Under the pieces are notes generated by a model. That model made no database searches. It saw only the letters and a list, made by a program, of their open reading frames with translations, and was not told the DNA's origin. Positions 52,300 to 59,878 of a DNA stretch of 64,000 nt are shown here, piece after piece. Position 1 is the first letter of the stretch. The number at the start of each line of letters is the position of its first letter. The translations under genes and the position numbers were made by a program. This DNA comes from Conyzicola lurida (GTDB taxonomy: Bacteria; Actinomycetota; Actinomycetes; Actinomycetales; Microbacteriaceae): positions 930,001 through 994,000 of the forward strand of contig NZ_JACHMJ010000001.1 of the NCBI RefSeq assembly GCF_014204935.1. The letters are read 5' to 3'.

Positions 52300-53730
52300 A
52301 TGAAGGATCTTGCGACTCTCGGCCACCGCGTCCGCCATTTCCGCACGGCCGCCCGACTGACCCTCGACCAGCTCGGACAGGCGGTCGGCGTCGCCGGCAG
52401 CCAGCTCTCGCTCATCGAGAACGGTCGTCGGGAACCCCGGCTGAGCCTCATCGGCGAGATCGCCGGGGCCCTGGGAGTGACCGTCGGCGACCTGCTCGAC
52501 GACGCGCCGCCCAGCGAGCGCGCCGGTCTCGAGATCGAGCTCGAGCGGCTGCAGCGGGGCAACGTCTACGCTGCGCTGGGTCTACCCACGGTGCGTCCGG
52601 CGAAAGGCATGGCCGACGAGACGCTGACCGCGCTCGTCGGCCTGCACCGCGAGCTCGCCCGGAAGTCGAAGGAGGCTGTCGCGACCCCCGAGGAGGCCAG
52701 GCGGGCGAACACCGAGCTGCGCCAGCGGATGCGGTCGTTGGACAACCACCTCGTCGACATCGAGCGGCTCGCCGAGGACGAGGTCGTCGCGGTCGGCCAC
52801 GTCGGCGGGGCGCTCACACACCGCTCGGTGACGCGTATGGCCGAGCGGCTCGGCTTCGAACTGGTGCACGTGGGCGACCTGCCACACTCGGCCCGCTCGG
52901 TGACCGATCTCGACCACGGCCGGATCTACCTCCCGCCCGCATCGATCCCCGGCGGCCACGGGCTGCGCTCGATGGCGCTTCAGGCCATGGCGCACCGGCT
53001 GCTCGGACACCAGGAACCGGCCAGCTACGCCGAATTCCTGCAGCAGCGGCTCGAGATCAACTACTTCGCGGCGGCCTGCCTTATGCCGCGCACGCAGGCC
53101 GTCGAATTCCTGGCCCGTGCCAAAGCAAACCACGACATCGCCGTCGAGGATTTCCGCGACGCTTTCGGCACGACGCACGAGAGCGCAGCCCTGCGCTTCA
53201 CCAACCTGGCGACCGCGTACCTCGACATGGAGGTGCACTTTCTGCGCGTGGGCGACGACGGCGCGGTGGCGAAGGCATACGAGAACGACGGCCTGCGCCT
53301 GCCCGTCGACGTCACGGGGTCAACGGAGGGGCAGTTCGTCTGCCGGCATTGGAGCGCGCGGGTCGCGTTCGGCCGCACCAACCGCACGACCGAGTTCTAC
53401 CAATACACCGATACCCCCGAGGGCACGTTCTTCGACTCCACCCAGACCGGCACGACGAGCGCGGGAGAATTCTCGATCTCGGTCGGGGTGCCGTTCGTGC
53501 ACTCCACCTGGTTCCGGGGTCGCGAGACCGAGAACCGGCTGGCTTCGTCATGCCCGGATGACGCGTGCTGCCGCCACCCGGACGCGCGACTATCCGAGCG
53601 CTGGCGGGGCCGGGCCTGGTCGAGTGCGAAATTGCACGCGCACATCCTGTCGCCGCTTCCGTCGGGCACGTTCCCCGGTGTCGACGACCAGGAGCTGTAC
53701 GAGTTTCTCAAGCGTCACGGCGGCGATTGA
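52300..53730 (+). CDS. XRE/ScfR-family regulator of acetate/short-chain fatty acid metabolism (RamB-like)
   Basis: The 476-residue protein has an XRE helix-turn-helix (about 10-62, LTLDQLGQAVGVAGSQLSLIENG region), a central IrrE/ImmA-like domain with the His pair MAHRLLGHQ but no HExxH Glu (so probably not a protease), and the C-terminal ScfR domain (about 320-470) with a Cys cluster in CPDDACCRHP. RamB-type proteins control acetate, glyoxylate and gluconeogenic genes, so pckG, divergent from it, is a natural target. A leaderless start is likely. Confidence 0.85.
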   Translation: MKDLATLGHRVRHFRTAARLTLDQLGQAVGVAGSQLSLIENGRREPRLSLIGEIAGALGVTVGDLLDDAPPSERAGLEIELERLQRGNVYAALGLPTVRPAKGMADETLTALVGLHRELARKSKEAVATPEEARRANTELRQRMRSLDNHLVDIERLAEDEVVAVGHVGGALTHRSVTRMAERLGFELVHVGDLPHSARSVTDLDHGRIYLPPASIPGGHGLRSMALQAMAHRLLGHQEPASYAEFLQQRLEINYFAAACLMPRTQAVEFLARAKANHDIAVEDFRDAFGTTHESAALRFTNLATAYLDMEVHFLRVGDDGAVAKAYENDGLRLPVDVTGSTEGQFVCRHWSARVAFGRTNRTTEFYQYTDTPEGTFFDSTQTGTTSAGEFSISVGVPFVHSTWFRGRETENRLASSCPDDACCRHPDARLSERWRGRAWSSAKLHAHILSPLPSGTFPGVDDQELYEFLKRHGGD

Positions 53731-53764
53731 GGGTGCTGGTCGAGCGGGCCGCCCGCAGCCGTTT

Positions 53765-53793
53765 CGAAACCACGGTTCGAGGCCGTGGTTTCG
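53765..53793. terminator. Hairpin between the RamB-like gene and glycerate kinase
   Basis: CGAAACCACGG (53765-53775) pairs perfectly with CCGTGGTTTCG (53783-53793) around a 7-base loop. It sits between two convergent stop codons (53730 and 53817), so it can serve both. A GGTCGAGCGGG stretch before it resembles the dispersed repeat family. Confidence 0.6.
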
Positions 53794-53816
53794 ATATACG
53801 CCATTGACGGCGTTAC

Positions 53817-54923
53817 TCAACCACCGAAGTGGCGCGCCGCCGCCGCACCCGCCTCGCGCAGCCAGTGCGCGGGCTCGGCGATCGCGGCGTCGAGCGATCC
53901 GGCGATGTCGACGAGGGCGCAGGTCCAGACCGGTTCGCCGCCGACGACCGCGGTCGCGGCGACCTGCCCCGCGATGACGCCCGGCCGCACGCCGTGCGCC
54001 TCCGCGCGCTGCAGCAGCTGGCCCACGACCTTGCCGCCGAGCGACTGGGTGTCGAAGCGGCCCTCGCCGAGCAGCAGAACCTGCGCGCCGTCGACGGCGG
54101 CGCCCAGCCCGCCGAGACCCGCGAGGTAGTCGGCACCCGATTCGATGCGCGCACCCCAGGCGGCCTCGAAGCCGTAGCCGGTGCCGCCGGCCGCACCGGT
54201 GCCGGGCAGCGCGGGGTCGCCGCCGAGCACGGAGGCGAGGGTCGCGAGCGCGGCGTCGAGCTGCGCGACCTCGACCGGTCCCGCGCCCTTCTGCGGTCCG
54301 AACACCGCGGCCGCGCCGGCCGGGCCGAGTAACGGCGCCGTCACGTCGCTGAGCAGCAGAACGCCGCCGGGCGGCGCCGGGATCAGGGCGGCGTCGTCCA
54401 CCGCGGCGAGCCGGGCGAGCGCGGCGCCGCCGTCGGCGAGTGTCGCGCCCGCGGCATCCGTCAGTCTGAGCCCCAGGGCGGAGAGTGCCCCGGTGCCGCC
54501 GTCGGTCGAGGCCGAGCCGCCGAGGCCGATCACGAGCGACGTCGCGCCCGCGTCGAGCGCCGCGCGGATGACCTCGCCGAGACCGCGGGTCGTCGCGCCG
54601 AGCGGGTCGAGCGACCGCATCAGGGGGAGCCCGCTCGCCTGGGCCAGCTCGACGACGGCCACGCCGCCCGGCAGCTCGAGCCATTCGCCGGGGGTCGGCC
54701 GCCCGTCCGGACCGGTGACGAGACCGGCGCCGCGACGCACGGAACCGGGCACCGCCGCCTCGACCGCGTCCAGCGTGCCTTCGCCACCGTCGGCCTGGGG
54801 CACGAGGGTGAGGGAGTCGTGCGGGCGGACGCTGCGCCAGCCCGCCGCGATCGCGTCGGCCACGTCCCGGGCGGAGAGCGAACCCTTGAAGGAGTCGGGG
54901 GCGATGACAATCGACAGTGACAT
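53817..54923 (-). CDS. Glycerate kinase (type I, GlxK/GarK-like)
   Basis: The 368-residue kinase phosphorylates D-glycerate. The N-terminal APDSFKGSLSARDVADAI, the stretch PQADGGEGTLDAV, the central GLGGSASTDGGTG and the late GEGRFDTQSLGGKVVG are all family marks. The longer reading frame upstream is not supported: TACGCT lies 7 bases before the ATG at 54923, consistent with a leaderless mRNA. It is divergent from a 57-codon gene. Whether it yields 2-phospho- or 3-phosphoglycerate cannot be decided from sequence; this family usually makes 2-phosphoglycerate. Confidence 0.92.
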   Translation of the reverse strand: MSLSIVIAPDSFKGSLSARDVADAIAAGWRSVRPHDSLTLVPQADGGEGTLDAVEAAVPGSVRRGAGLVTGPDGRPTPGEWLELPGGVAVVELAQASGLPLMRSLDPLGATTRGLGEVIRAALDAGATSLVIGLGGSASTDGGTGALSALGLRLTDAAGATLADGGAALARLAAVDDAALIPAPPGGVLLLSDVTAPLLGPAGAAAVFGPQKGAGPVEVAQLDAALATLASVLGGDPALPGTGAAGGTGYGFEAAWGARIESGADYLAGLGGLGAAVDGAQVLLLGEGRFDTQSLGGKVVGQLLQRAEAHGVRPGVIAGQVAATAVVGGEPVWTCALVDIAGSLDAAIAEPAHWLREAGAAAARHFGG

Positions 54924-54930
54924 GTTCGTC

Positions 54931-54953
54931 AGCGTATCGCGAGCCGCTAGAAT
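54931..54953. promoter_or_regulatory. Divergent leaderless promoters of glycerate kinase and a small membrane protein
   Basis: Minus-strand TACGCT (54936-54931) is 7 bases from the ATG at 54923. Plus-strand TAGAAT (54948-54953) is 6 bases from the ATG at 54960. Unlike the sites at 4.3 and 40.8 kb, the two -10 boxes do not overlap here. Confidence 0.5.
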
Positions 54954-54959
54954 CACAGC

Positions 54960-55133
54960 ATGAACGTCATCGCCTTCGTCGTGTCCCTGGGTCTCTTCGT
55001 CGGAGGAATCCTGCTGATGGGCTACTCCTTCACCATCGAAGGTTTCGAGCTGCTGAGCTTCTTCGCCGGCCTGCTCATCACCTCGCTGGGCGTCGCAGTC
55101 CCCATTCACGTACTGAAGCGTATCGACGGCTAA
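54960..55133 (+). CDS. Small two-helix membrane protein (57 residues)
   Basis: The gene encodes 57 residues starting MNVIAFVVSLGLFVGGILL and ending VLKRIDG. Two hydrophobic segments (about 3-23 and 32-51) are joined by a short polar turn (TIEGFE). A -10 TAGAAT is 6 bases before the ATG, and the start, stop and codon use fit the neighbours. I do not recognise a named family; small proteins of this type occur next to housekeeping genes in Microbacteriaceae. Function unknown. Confidence 0.75.
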   Translation: MNVIAFVVSLGLFVGGILLMGYSFTIEGFELLSFFAGLLITSLGVAVPIHVLKRIDG

Positions 55134-55159
55134 CGCACCACCTAATCGAGGGAGTCACC

Positions 55160-55267
55160 ATGGCTGACAAATCACCCAAGAAGTCGACGGCAAAGACTGC
55201 CGCCTCCAAGTCGCTGAAGGAAAAGCGGGCCGACAAGAAGGCCAAGTCCGACTCGAAGGACCGCTAG
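55160..55267 (+). CDS. Small lysine-rich basic protein (35 residues)
   Basis: The gene encodes 35 residues, beginning MADKSPKKSTAKTAASKSLK and ending in KSDSKDR, with about a third Lys/Arg and no hydrophobic core, so it is probably disordered. GAGGGAG lies 6 bases before the ATG, and a strong terminator hairpin follows the stop by 9 bases, so the gene looks real despite its size. It is 26 bp downstream of the 57-residue membrane protein, probably in one transcript. DNA or RNA binding is possible but unproven. Confidence 0.72.
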   Translation: MADKSPKKSTAKTAASKSLKEKRADKKAKSDSKDR

Positions 55268-55276
55268 ACCGCTCGG

Positions 55277-55314
55277 AATGCCCGGCACCACACTCGCGTG
55301 AGGTGCCGGGCATT
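55277..55314 (+). terminator. Strong hairpin terminator after the two small genes
   Basis: AATGCCCGGCACC (55277-55289) pairs perfectly with GGTGCCGGGCATT (55302-55314) around a 12-base loop and is followed by TCTGTG. It starts nine bases after the stop of the 35-residue gene. It is the most convincing single-direction terminator in the window. Confidence 0.75.
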
Positions 55315-55341
55315 TCTGTGCCCGGGTGTTTGGATAGACGG

Positions 55342-55785
55342 GTGACAGACTTCCTCCTTCGGCAGAGCACCGACGAAGATGCCGCGTGGATCGCCGAACT
55401 GCGGGCGGTCGTGATGCGCCCCGACCTCGAGCGCCTCGGGGTGTTCGACCCCGTGCGGGTGCGCGAGCGCTTCCTCGGCGGGTTCGACCCGGCCCGTACC
55501 CTCGTGATCGAGGTCGAGGGGCGGGGTGCCGGTTCGATCGCGATCCGCCGCGAGGACGCGGAGACCTGGATCGAGCACTTCTACCTCGCGGAACACGCGC
55601 AGGGGCGCGGCATCGGCGGCGCGGTGCTCGCCCGCGTGCTGAACGAGTACGCCGACGGCAGGCCGTTCCGTATCAACGTGCTGCGGGGCAGCGCCGCCTC
55701 CCGCCTCTACGCGCGCCACGGGTTCGTCGACGAGAGCGACGACGGCGTCGACCTCTACCTGGTACGGGACGCGCTCACGGCCTGA
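55342..55785 (+). CDS. GNAT-family N-acetyltransferase
   Basis: The 147-residue GNAT protein has the order LRQSTDEDAAWIAELRAVVMRPD, then IEVEGRGAGSIAIRRE, then the acetyl-CoA pocket AEHAQGRGIGGAVLARVL, and RLYARHGFVDESDD near the end. I start it at the GTG at 55342; the longer frame runs into the preceding terminator hairpin. It overlaps the 3' end of the convergent PrmC-like gene by 11 bases. The acetylated substrate is unknown. Confidence 0.85.
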   Translation: MTDFLLRQSTDEDAAWIAELRAVVMRPDLERLGVFDPVRVRERFLGGFDPARTLVIEVEGRGAGSIAIRREDAETWIEHFYLAEHAQGRGIGGAVLARVLNEYADGRPFRINVLRGSAASRLYARHGFVDESDDGVDLYLVRDALTA

Positions 55786-56545
55786 GCCTGCCGATCACGG
55801 CGGTGCCGTCGAGACGCGTCGAGCGGGCGAGCCGGGCGTCGAAGCCGGCGGCGTCGAGGATGGCGCGGCTGAGGTTGCCCTGACGCACGCTGGTCTCGAA
55901 CAGCAGGTGGCCGCGCGGCACGAGCCAGCCGGGCGCCTCGGCGGCGATACGTCGTTGCACGTCGAGGCCGTCTCCGCCGCCGTCGAGTGCCACCGCGGCC
56001 TCGTGCTCGCGCGCTTCCGGAGGCATCAGGGCGATCTCGCCGGTCGGCACGTACGGGGCGTTCGCGACGACCACGTCGATCCGCCCGCGCAGGGAGGCGG
56101 GCAACGGCGCGAACAGGTCGCCCTCGAGCACGGTGCCGGCGGCGCCCACGTTGCGGCGCGCGCTGTCGAGCGCGGCGGCGTCGATCTCGGTGGCGTACAG
56201 CTCGATGCCGGGTTTTGTGGCGGCGAGGGCGGCCGCGATCGCGCCCGAGCCGCTGCACAGGTCGACCACGACGGAACCCGGAACGAGCAGCGCGGCCGCC
56301 TCGTTCACGAGGTGTTCGGTGCGCCGTCTCGGCACGAAGACTCCCGGGCCCACCGCCATCCGGGCCCCGTGGAATTCGACCCAGCCCAGGATGTATTCGA
56401 GGGGTTCACCTGTCTCGCGCCGGGAGACGAGGGATTCGAGCGACGCGGGGGAGTCGGCCGCCTCGGCGAGGAGAGCGGCCTCCTCCTCCGCATAGACGCA
56501 GCCCGCGGCGCGCAGTCGCGCGACCGTGGCCGCGGTCGACGTCAC
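55775..56545 (-). CDS. Putative protein N5-glutamine methyltransferase (PrmC paralogue)
   Basis: The 256-residue SAM-dependent methyltransferase has an N-terminal helical domain, the VFVPRRRTEHLV stretch, motif I in VVDLCSGSGAIAAALA, and NAPYVP where PrmC/HemK has NPPY. That change marks the PrmC-related actinobacterial family rather than true PrmC, so the target residue may differ. It begins with a GTG whose bases overlap the stop of the upstream VOC gene (GTGA), so the two are translationally coupled. Confidence 0.85.
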   Translation of the reverse strand: MTSTAATVARLRAAGCVYAEEEAALLAEAADSPASLESLVSRRETGEPLEYILGWVEFHGARMAVGPGVFVPRRRTEHLVNEAAALLVPGSVVVDLCSGSGAIAAALAATKPGIELYATEIDAAALDSARRNVGAAGTVLEGDLFAPLPASLRGRIDVVVANAPYVPTGEIALMPPEAREHEAAVALDGGGDGLDVQRRIAAEAPGWLVPRGHLLFETSVRQGNLSRAILDAAGFDARLARSTRLDGTAVIGRLRP

Positions 56546-56964
56546 TCAGCCGCAGCGGGCGTCGCGATGCTCACCATCCAGCTGACGCCGAAACGGTCTT
56601 TCACCTGGCCGAAGACGTCGCCCCACGGAGCCTGGTCGAGGGGGAGCGTGATCTCGCCGCCGTCGGCCAGGTCTGCCCACAGCTTGCGCAGCGTGACGTC
56701 GTCGTCGCCGCTGAACGAGAGCGAGTAGCCGGCCCCCGGCTGGAAGCCCATCGCTTTCGGGGTGTCGGAGGCCATCAGCACGAAGCCGAGGTCGGCGGTG
56801 AGCTGCGAGTGCATCACCTTGTCCTTTTCGGCCGGGTCGTCGCTCATGCCGAATTCGCCGAAGGTACTGATCTCGAGCTTTCCGCCGAACACCGAGTGGT
56901 AGAACTCCATCACCTGCCGGGCGTTGTCGTCGAAGCTGAGATACGGATTGAACAACACGGTCAT
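56542..56964 (-). CDS. VOC-superfamily protein (PhnB / glyoxalase-like)
   Basis: The 140-residue protein has a single-chain glyoxalase/VOC fold of the PhnB type: LSFDDNARQVMEFYHSVFGGKLEIS at the start, then KVMHSQLTADLGFVLMASD, and WGDVFGQVKDRFGVSWMVSI at the end. Catalytic metal residues are not certain. GAAGGAG lies before the ATG. It is the first gene of a two-gene unit with the PrmC paralogue. No function can be assigned beyond the fold. Confidence 0.85.
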   Translation of the reverse strand: MTVLFNPYLSFDDNARQVMEFYHSVFGGKLEISTFGEFGMSDDPAEKDKVMHSQLTADLGFVLMASDTPKAMGFQPGAGYSLSFSGDDDVTLRKLWADLADGGEITLPLDQAPWGDVFGQVKDRFGVSWMVSIATPAAAE

Positions 56965-57045
56965 ACGAAACTCCTTCGTTGTCGGTTCCCCGTCTGATTA
57001 TGGAGCAGACACGGGATGCCGCACGAGGGCCTGTTGCGAACGGGT

Positions 57046-57444
57046 TCAGTCGGCGCGGAGGCCGCTCGAGGCGAGCACCCTGTCGACGTCGAAGCGGATG
57101 ACCACGCGCTCCGGGTTCGGCTGCGGTGCGCGGTAACGGGCCGAGTACAGCTCGACGGCGTGCGCGACGTCGGCCGGGTCGCGCTCGATCACGGCCCTGC
57201 CCGCGAAGCTGATCCAGTGACGTCCCTCGACCTGGGCGACAGTGGCGTGGCCGTTGCGTTCGATGTTGCGGATCTTCTGCCGTCCGTCCGTCGTGATGAT
57301 GCGCACCACGCCGTCGTGCAGGGTGAAGCCGATCGCGGTGACGTGGATCGACCCGTCCGGCGAGAGGGTGGACAGCGTGGCGAGGTGCCGCTCGGCGACG
57401 AAGCGGGCGCCCTCGTCGGTCAGCATCGTGGTGGTCGGGCTCAT
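57046..57444 (-). CDS. PPOX-class F420-dependent oxidoreductase-like protein
   Basis: The 132-residue split-barrel flavin-fold protein has the order ARFVAERHLATLSTLSPDGSIHVTAIGF, then VRIITTDGRQKIRNIERNGHATV and WISFAGRAVIERDP. It belongs to the pyridoxamine-phosphate-oxidase-like group in which many actinobacterial members use F420. TAGGCT is 6 bases before the ATG, indicating leaderless transcription. Its substrate is unknown. Confidence 0.85.
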   Translation of the reverse strand: MSPTTTMLTDEGARFVAERHLATLSTLSPDGSIHVTAIGFTLHDGVVRIITTDGRQKIRNIERNGHATVAQVEGRHWISFAGRAVIERDPADVAHAVELYSARYRAPQPNPERVVIRFDVDRVLASSGLRAD

Positions 57445-57469
57445 TCGACGAGCCTATGCGGAGTCGCGG

Positions 57470-57715
57470 TCAGCGCGTCGCCACACAGTCCTCCGCCAGC
57501 ACGCGGACGGTCGATGCGGGGTTGTCCGCCAGCTTCTCCGGAGACCGGGTCGGTCGGAGGGTGAGGGAGCCGCCGCAGTTCGGGCAGGCACGGTTCTCGA
57601 ACCCGTCGACGCACGCCGGGCACCACGTGCACTCGAACGAACAGATGTACACGTGCGCGTCGCCGGGGGAGAGGTCTCGGTCGCAGCACTCGCAGTTGGG
57701 TCGCATTTCCAGCAC
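57470..57715 (-). CDS. DUF1272 zinc-ribbon-like protein
   Basis: The 81-residue protein has the DUF1272 cysteine pattern: CECC in MRPNCECCDRDL, then CSFECTWCPAC and CPNCGGSL. Eight or more Cys probably bind two zinc ions. The start is GTG at 57715; an ATG three codons on is an alternative. The family is widespread and small, with no established function. The last 20 residues are not part of the domain. Confidence 0.85.
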   Translation of the reverse strand: MLEMRPNCECCDRDLSPGDAHVYICSFECTWCPACVDGFENRACPNCGGSLTLRPTRSPEKLADNPASTVRVLAEDCVATR

Positions 57716-57863
57716 GGCTCAATTCTGGCCCGACGGCGCTGCCACCCGCCGTCGAAATGGTGCCAAGTACACCCGGTGCCGTCGCGGCCGCAACCCCTCG
57801 GCCGGGGTCTCGCGCGGGCGTGCCAGTATCGGCGCACACACTGACAGGGAAGCTGGATCCGAC

Positions 57864-59630
57864 ATGTCGAAATTCGTCTCCGCCGCCGCTATCGCCGCTC
57901 TCGTCGTCACCTCGTTCGTGGTGTCCGGCCCCTCGACCGCACTCGGGGCGACCGCCGTCGAGGCGCCCGGCGAACAGGAATTCGTGGTGCTGTACGTGGC
58001 GGGCACCGCCCCCGCTGCCGCGCACGCCGCGATCGCCGCGGCCGGCGGCACGATCGTCGAGGAGAACACCGACGTCGGCGTCGCCACGGTGGTGACGACG
58101 AACGCCGGTTTCGCGGCAGCGGCCGACGCGCAGCCGGTCATCGAGGGCACGGCCCGCAACCGGATCATCGGCGACGTGCCATCGAACCGCCGGGCGAACG
58201 GCGACGCCGAGAAGCTCGACCCGGCGGAGTCCGAGGCGCGCGGGGCCGCGGCCGTCGCCGCGCAGAGCAAGCGGCCGAAGCCGACCACGCCGACCGACGA
58301 ACCGCTCGCCAGCCTGCAGTGGGACATGCAGCAGATCGGCGCGACCAGCGCGGGGTCCTACCGCTACGAACCGGGCAAGAAGGGTGTGCTCGTGGGCATC
58401 CTCGACACCGGCGTCGACGGCACCCACCCCGACATCGCGCCCAACTTCGACGCGGCGCTCAGCCGCAACTTCACCACCGACATCCCGGTCGACGCGAACG
58501 GGGACTCGATCGACGGGCCGTGCGAGGAAGAACCGGACCAGTCCTGCGAGGACCCGGCCAACGTCGACGAGGACGGACACGGTACGCACGTGGCCTCGAC
58601 GATCGCCTCGCCGATCAACGGCATCGGCATCGCGGGCGTCGCGCCCAACGTCACCATCGTGAACCTGCGCGCCGGCCAGGACTCGGGCTACTTCTTTCTG
58701 CAGCCCTCCCTCGACGCGCTCACCTATGCCGGCCGCAACGGCATCGACGTGATCAACATGAGCTACTACGTCGACCCGTGGCTGTTCAACTGCAGCAACC
58801 ACCCGGCCGACTCGCCCGAAGACCGGCAGGAGCAGATCACGATCGTGCGCGCCATGCAGCGGGCCCTCGACTTCGCGCGCAACCGCGGGGTGACGCTCGT
58901 CTCGGCGGCCGGAAATGGCGCGACCGACTATACGAAGCCCCTCACCGACTCGTCGAGCCCCGACTTCGCCGACGTACCGGGCGAGGTGGCGTACACGCGC
59001 GACCTCCTCGACCCGGCCAGCTGCACGTCGATGCCGTCCGAGGGCGCCGGGGTCGTCTCGGTGAGCAGCACGGGGCCAAGCCTGCGCAAGGCGTACTACT
59101 CGGATTACGGCAACGGGTACATCGACGTCGCGGCTCCCGGCGGCGACGCGTACGACACCCCGACCGGCGATCTCTCCTACCCGACGCAGATCCTCGCGGC
59201 CTACCCCTCGTCGCTAGCCGTCGCGAACGGCGAGGTGGACGCGGCCGGCAACCCGACCGTGCCGTACGTGCTCAAGAGCTGCAACGCCGCCGGGACGACG
59301 TGCGGGTACTACCAGTACCTGCAGGGCACCTCGATGGCGTCACCGCACGCGGCCGGAGTCGCCGCCCTCATCGTGAGCCACTACGGCCTGCCCGACTGGA
59401 AGCGCGGCGGACGCACCCTGCCGGCCCGGGCGGTGGAACTGGCACTCAAGGCGAGCGCGACGCGCTCCGCGTGCCCGCAGCCGCCGACGATCACCTACAC
59501 GCGCCGGGTGCCGCAGCCCGACGGCTCGATCATCGTCCGCACGTCGACGGCCACCTGCGAGGGGTCGCGGTTCACGAACGGGTTCTACGGCTCGGGCATC
59601 GTGAACGCGCTGCGGGCGGTGGGGCGATAG
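57864..59630 (+). CDS. Secreted subtilisin-like serine peptidase (S8)
   Basis: The 588-residue protein has a signal peptide (about 1-29), an inhibitor-I9-like propeptide (about 38-100, with FVVLYVAGTAP), and the S8 catalytic domain with Asp181 in DTGVDGTHPDI, His239 in DGHGTHVAS, oxyanion Asn351 in SAAGNG and Ser490 in GTSMASPHAAG. An acidic, Cys-containing insertion (about 205-232) may bind calcium. I start at the ATG at 57864, which has an AGGGA-like Shine-Dalgarno in a leader. It is probably an extracellular protease. Confidence 0.9.
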   Translation: MSKFVSAAAIAALVVTSFVVSGPSTALGATAVEAPGEQEFVVLYVAGTAPAAAHAAIAAAGGTIVEENTDVGVATVVTTNAGFAAAADAQPVIEGTARNRIIGDVPSNRRANGDAEKLDPAESEARGAAAVAAQSKRPKPTTPTDEPLASLQWDMQQIGATSAGSYRYEPGKKGVLVGILDTGVDGTHPDIAPNFDAALSRNFTTDIPVDANGDSIDGPCEEEPDQSCEDPANVDEDGHGTHVASTIASPINGIGIAGVAPNVTIVNLRAGQDSGYFFLQPSLDALTYAGRNGIDVINMSYYVDPWLFNCSNHPADSPEDRQEQITIVRAMQRALDFARNRGVTLVSAAGNGATDYTKPLTDSSSPDFADVPGEVAYTRDLLDPASCTSMPSEGAGVVSVSSTGPSLRKAYYSDYGNGYIDVAAPGGDAYDTPTGDLSYPTQILAAYPSSLAVANGEVDAAGNPTVPYVLKSCNAAGTTCGYYQYLQGTSMASPHAAGVAALIVSHYGLPDWKRGGRTLPARAVELALKASATRSACPQPPTITYTRRVPQPDGSIIVRTSTATCEGSRFTNGFYGSGIVNALRAVGR

Positions 59631-59878
59631 CGCCGGAGGCTAGAACTGCGAGTCGACCGACGGCAGCACAACGAACAGCAGGAACCACGTCCCGATGCCC
59701 TGGGCGACCACAGTCGAGACGAGCCGGCGTACCTCGCGGGCGGCCACCACAAGTTTTCCCAAACCACATGACAGTTGTTCGCGAATTCGGGCGGTAACTA
59801 CTGATTGATTACGGGGGATTCGGGCACTCACCCCGGCGGGGTGGTGCACGGGCACGGGGCCGCACCCAGTGTGTGGGG
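59631..59878. other. Gap between the subtilase and the HAD gene; possible tiny minus-strand ORF
   Basis: No gene is well supported. On the minus strand a short frame ending at 59640 would encode about 30-40 residues with one hydrophobic segment (GIGTWFLLFVVLPSV), but it needs a GTG or TTG start and lacks a clear Shine-Dalgarno. The segment also carries the stem-loop at 59824-59847 that may control the HAD gene. AT-richer sequence near 59800-59820 (GATTGATTACGG) could hold promoter elements. Confidence 0.35.
59824..59847 (+). promoter_or_regulatory. Stem-loop/operator candidate CACCCC-GGC-GGGGTG upstream of the HAD gene
   Basis: GCAC-T-CACCCC pairs with GGGGTG-GTGC with one bulged base around GGC. 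Its centre is about 43 bp before the ATG at 59879. The core TCACCCC-N-GC-GGGGTG also occurs at 63733-63749, midway between the sulfatase and the DUF6325-like gene. A shared regulator of the cluster is a plausible reading. Confidence 0.5.

Noticed and set aside
59640-59855. Minus-strand 71-codon frame between the subtilase and the HAD gene
   Set aside because: Its N-terminal half is low-quality sequence that crosses the HAD promoter stem-loop; at most a shorter peptide with a non-ATG start is possible.
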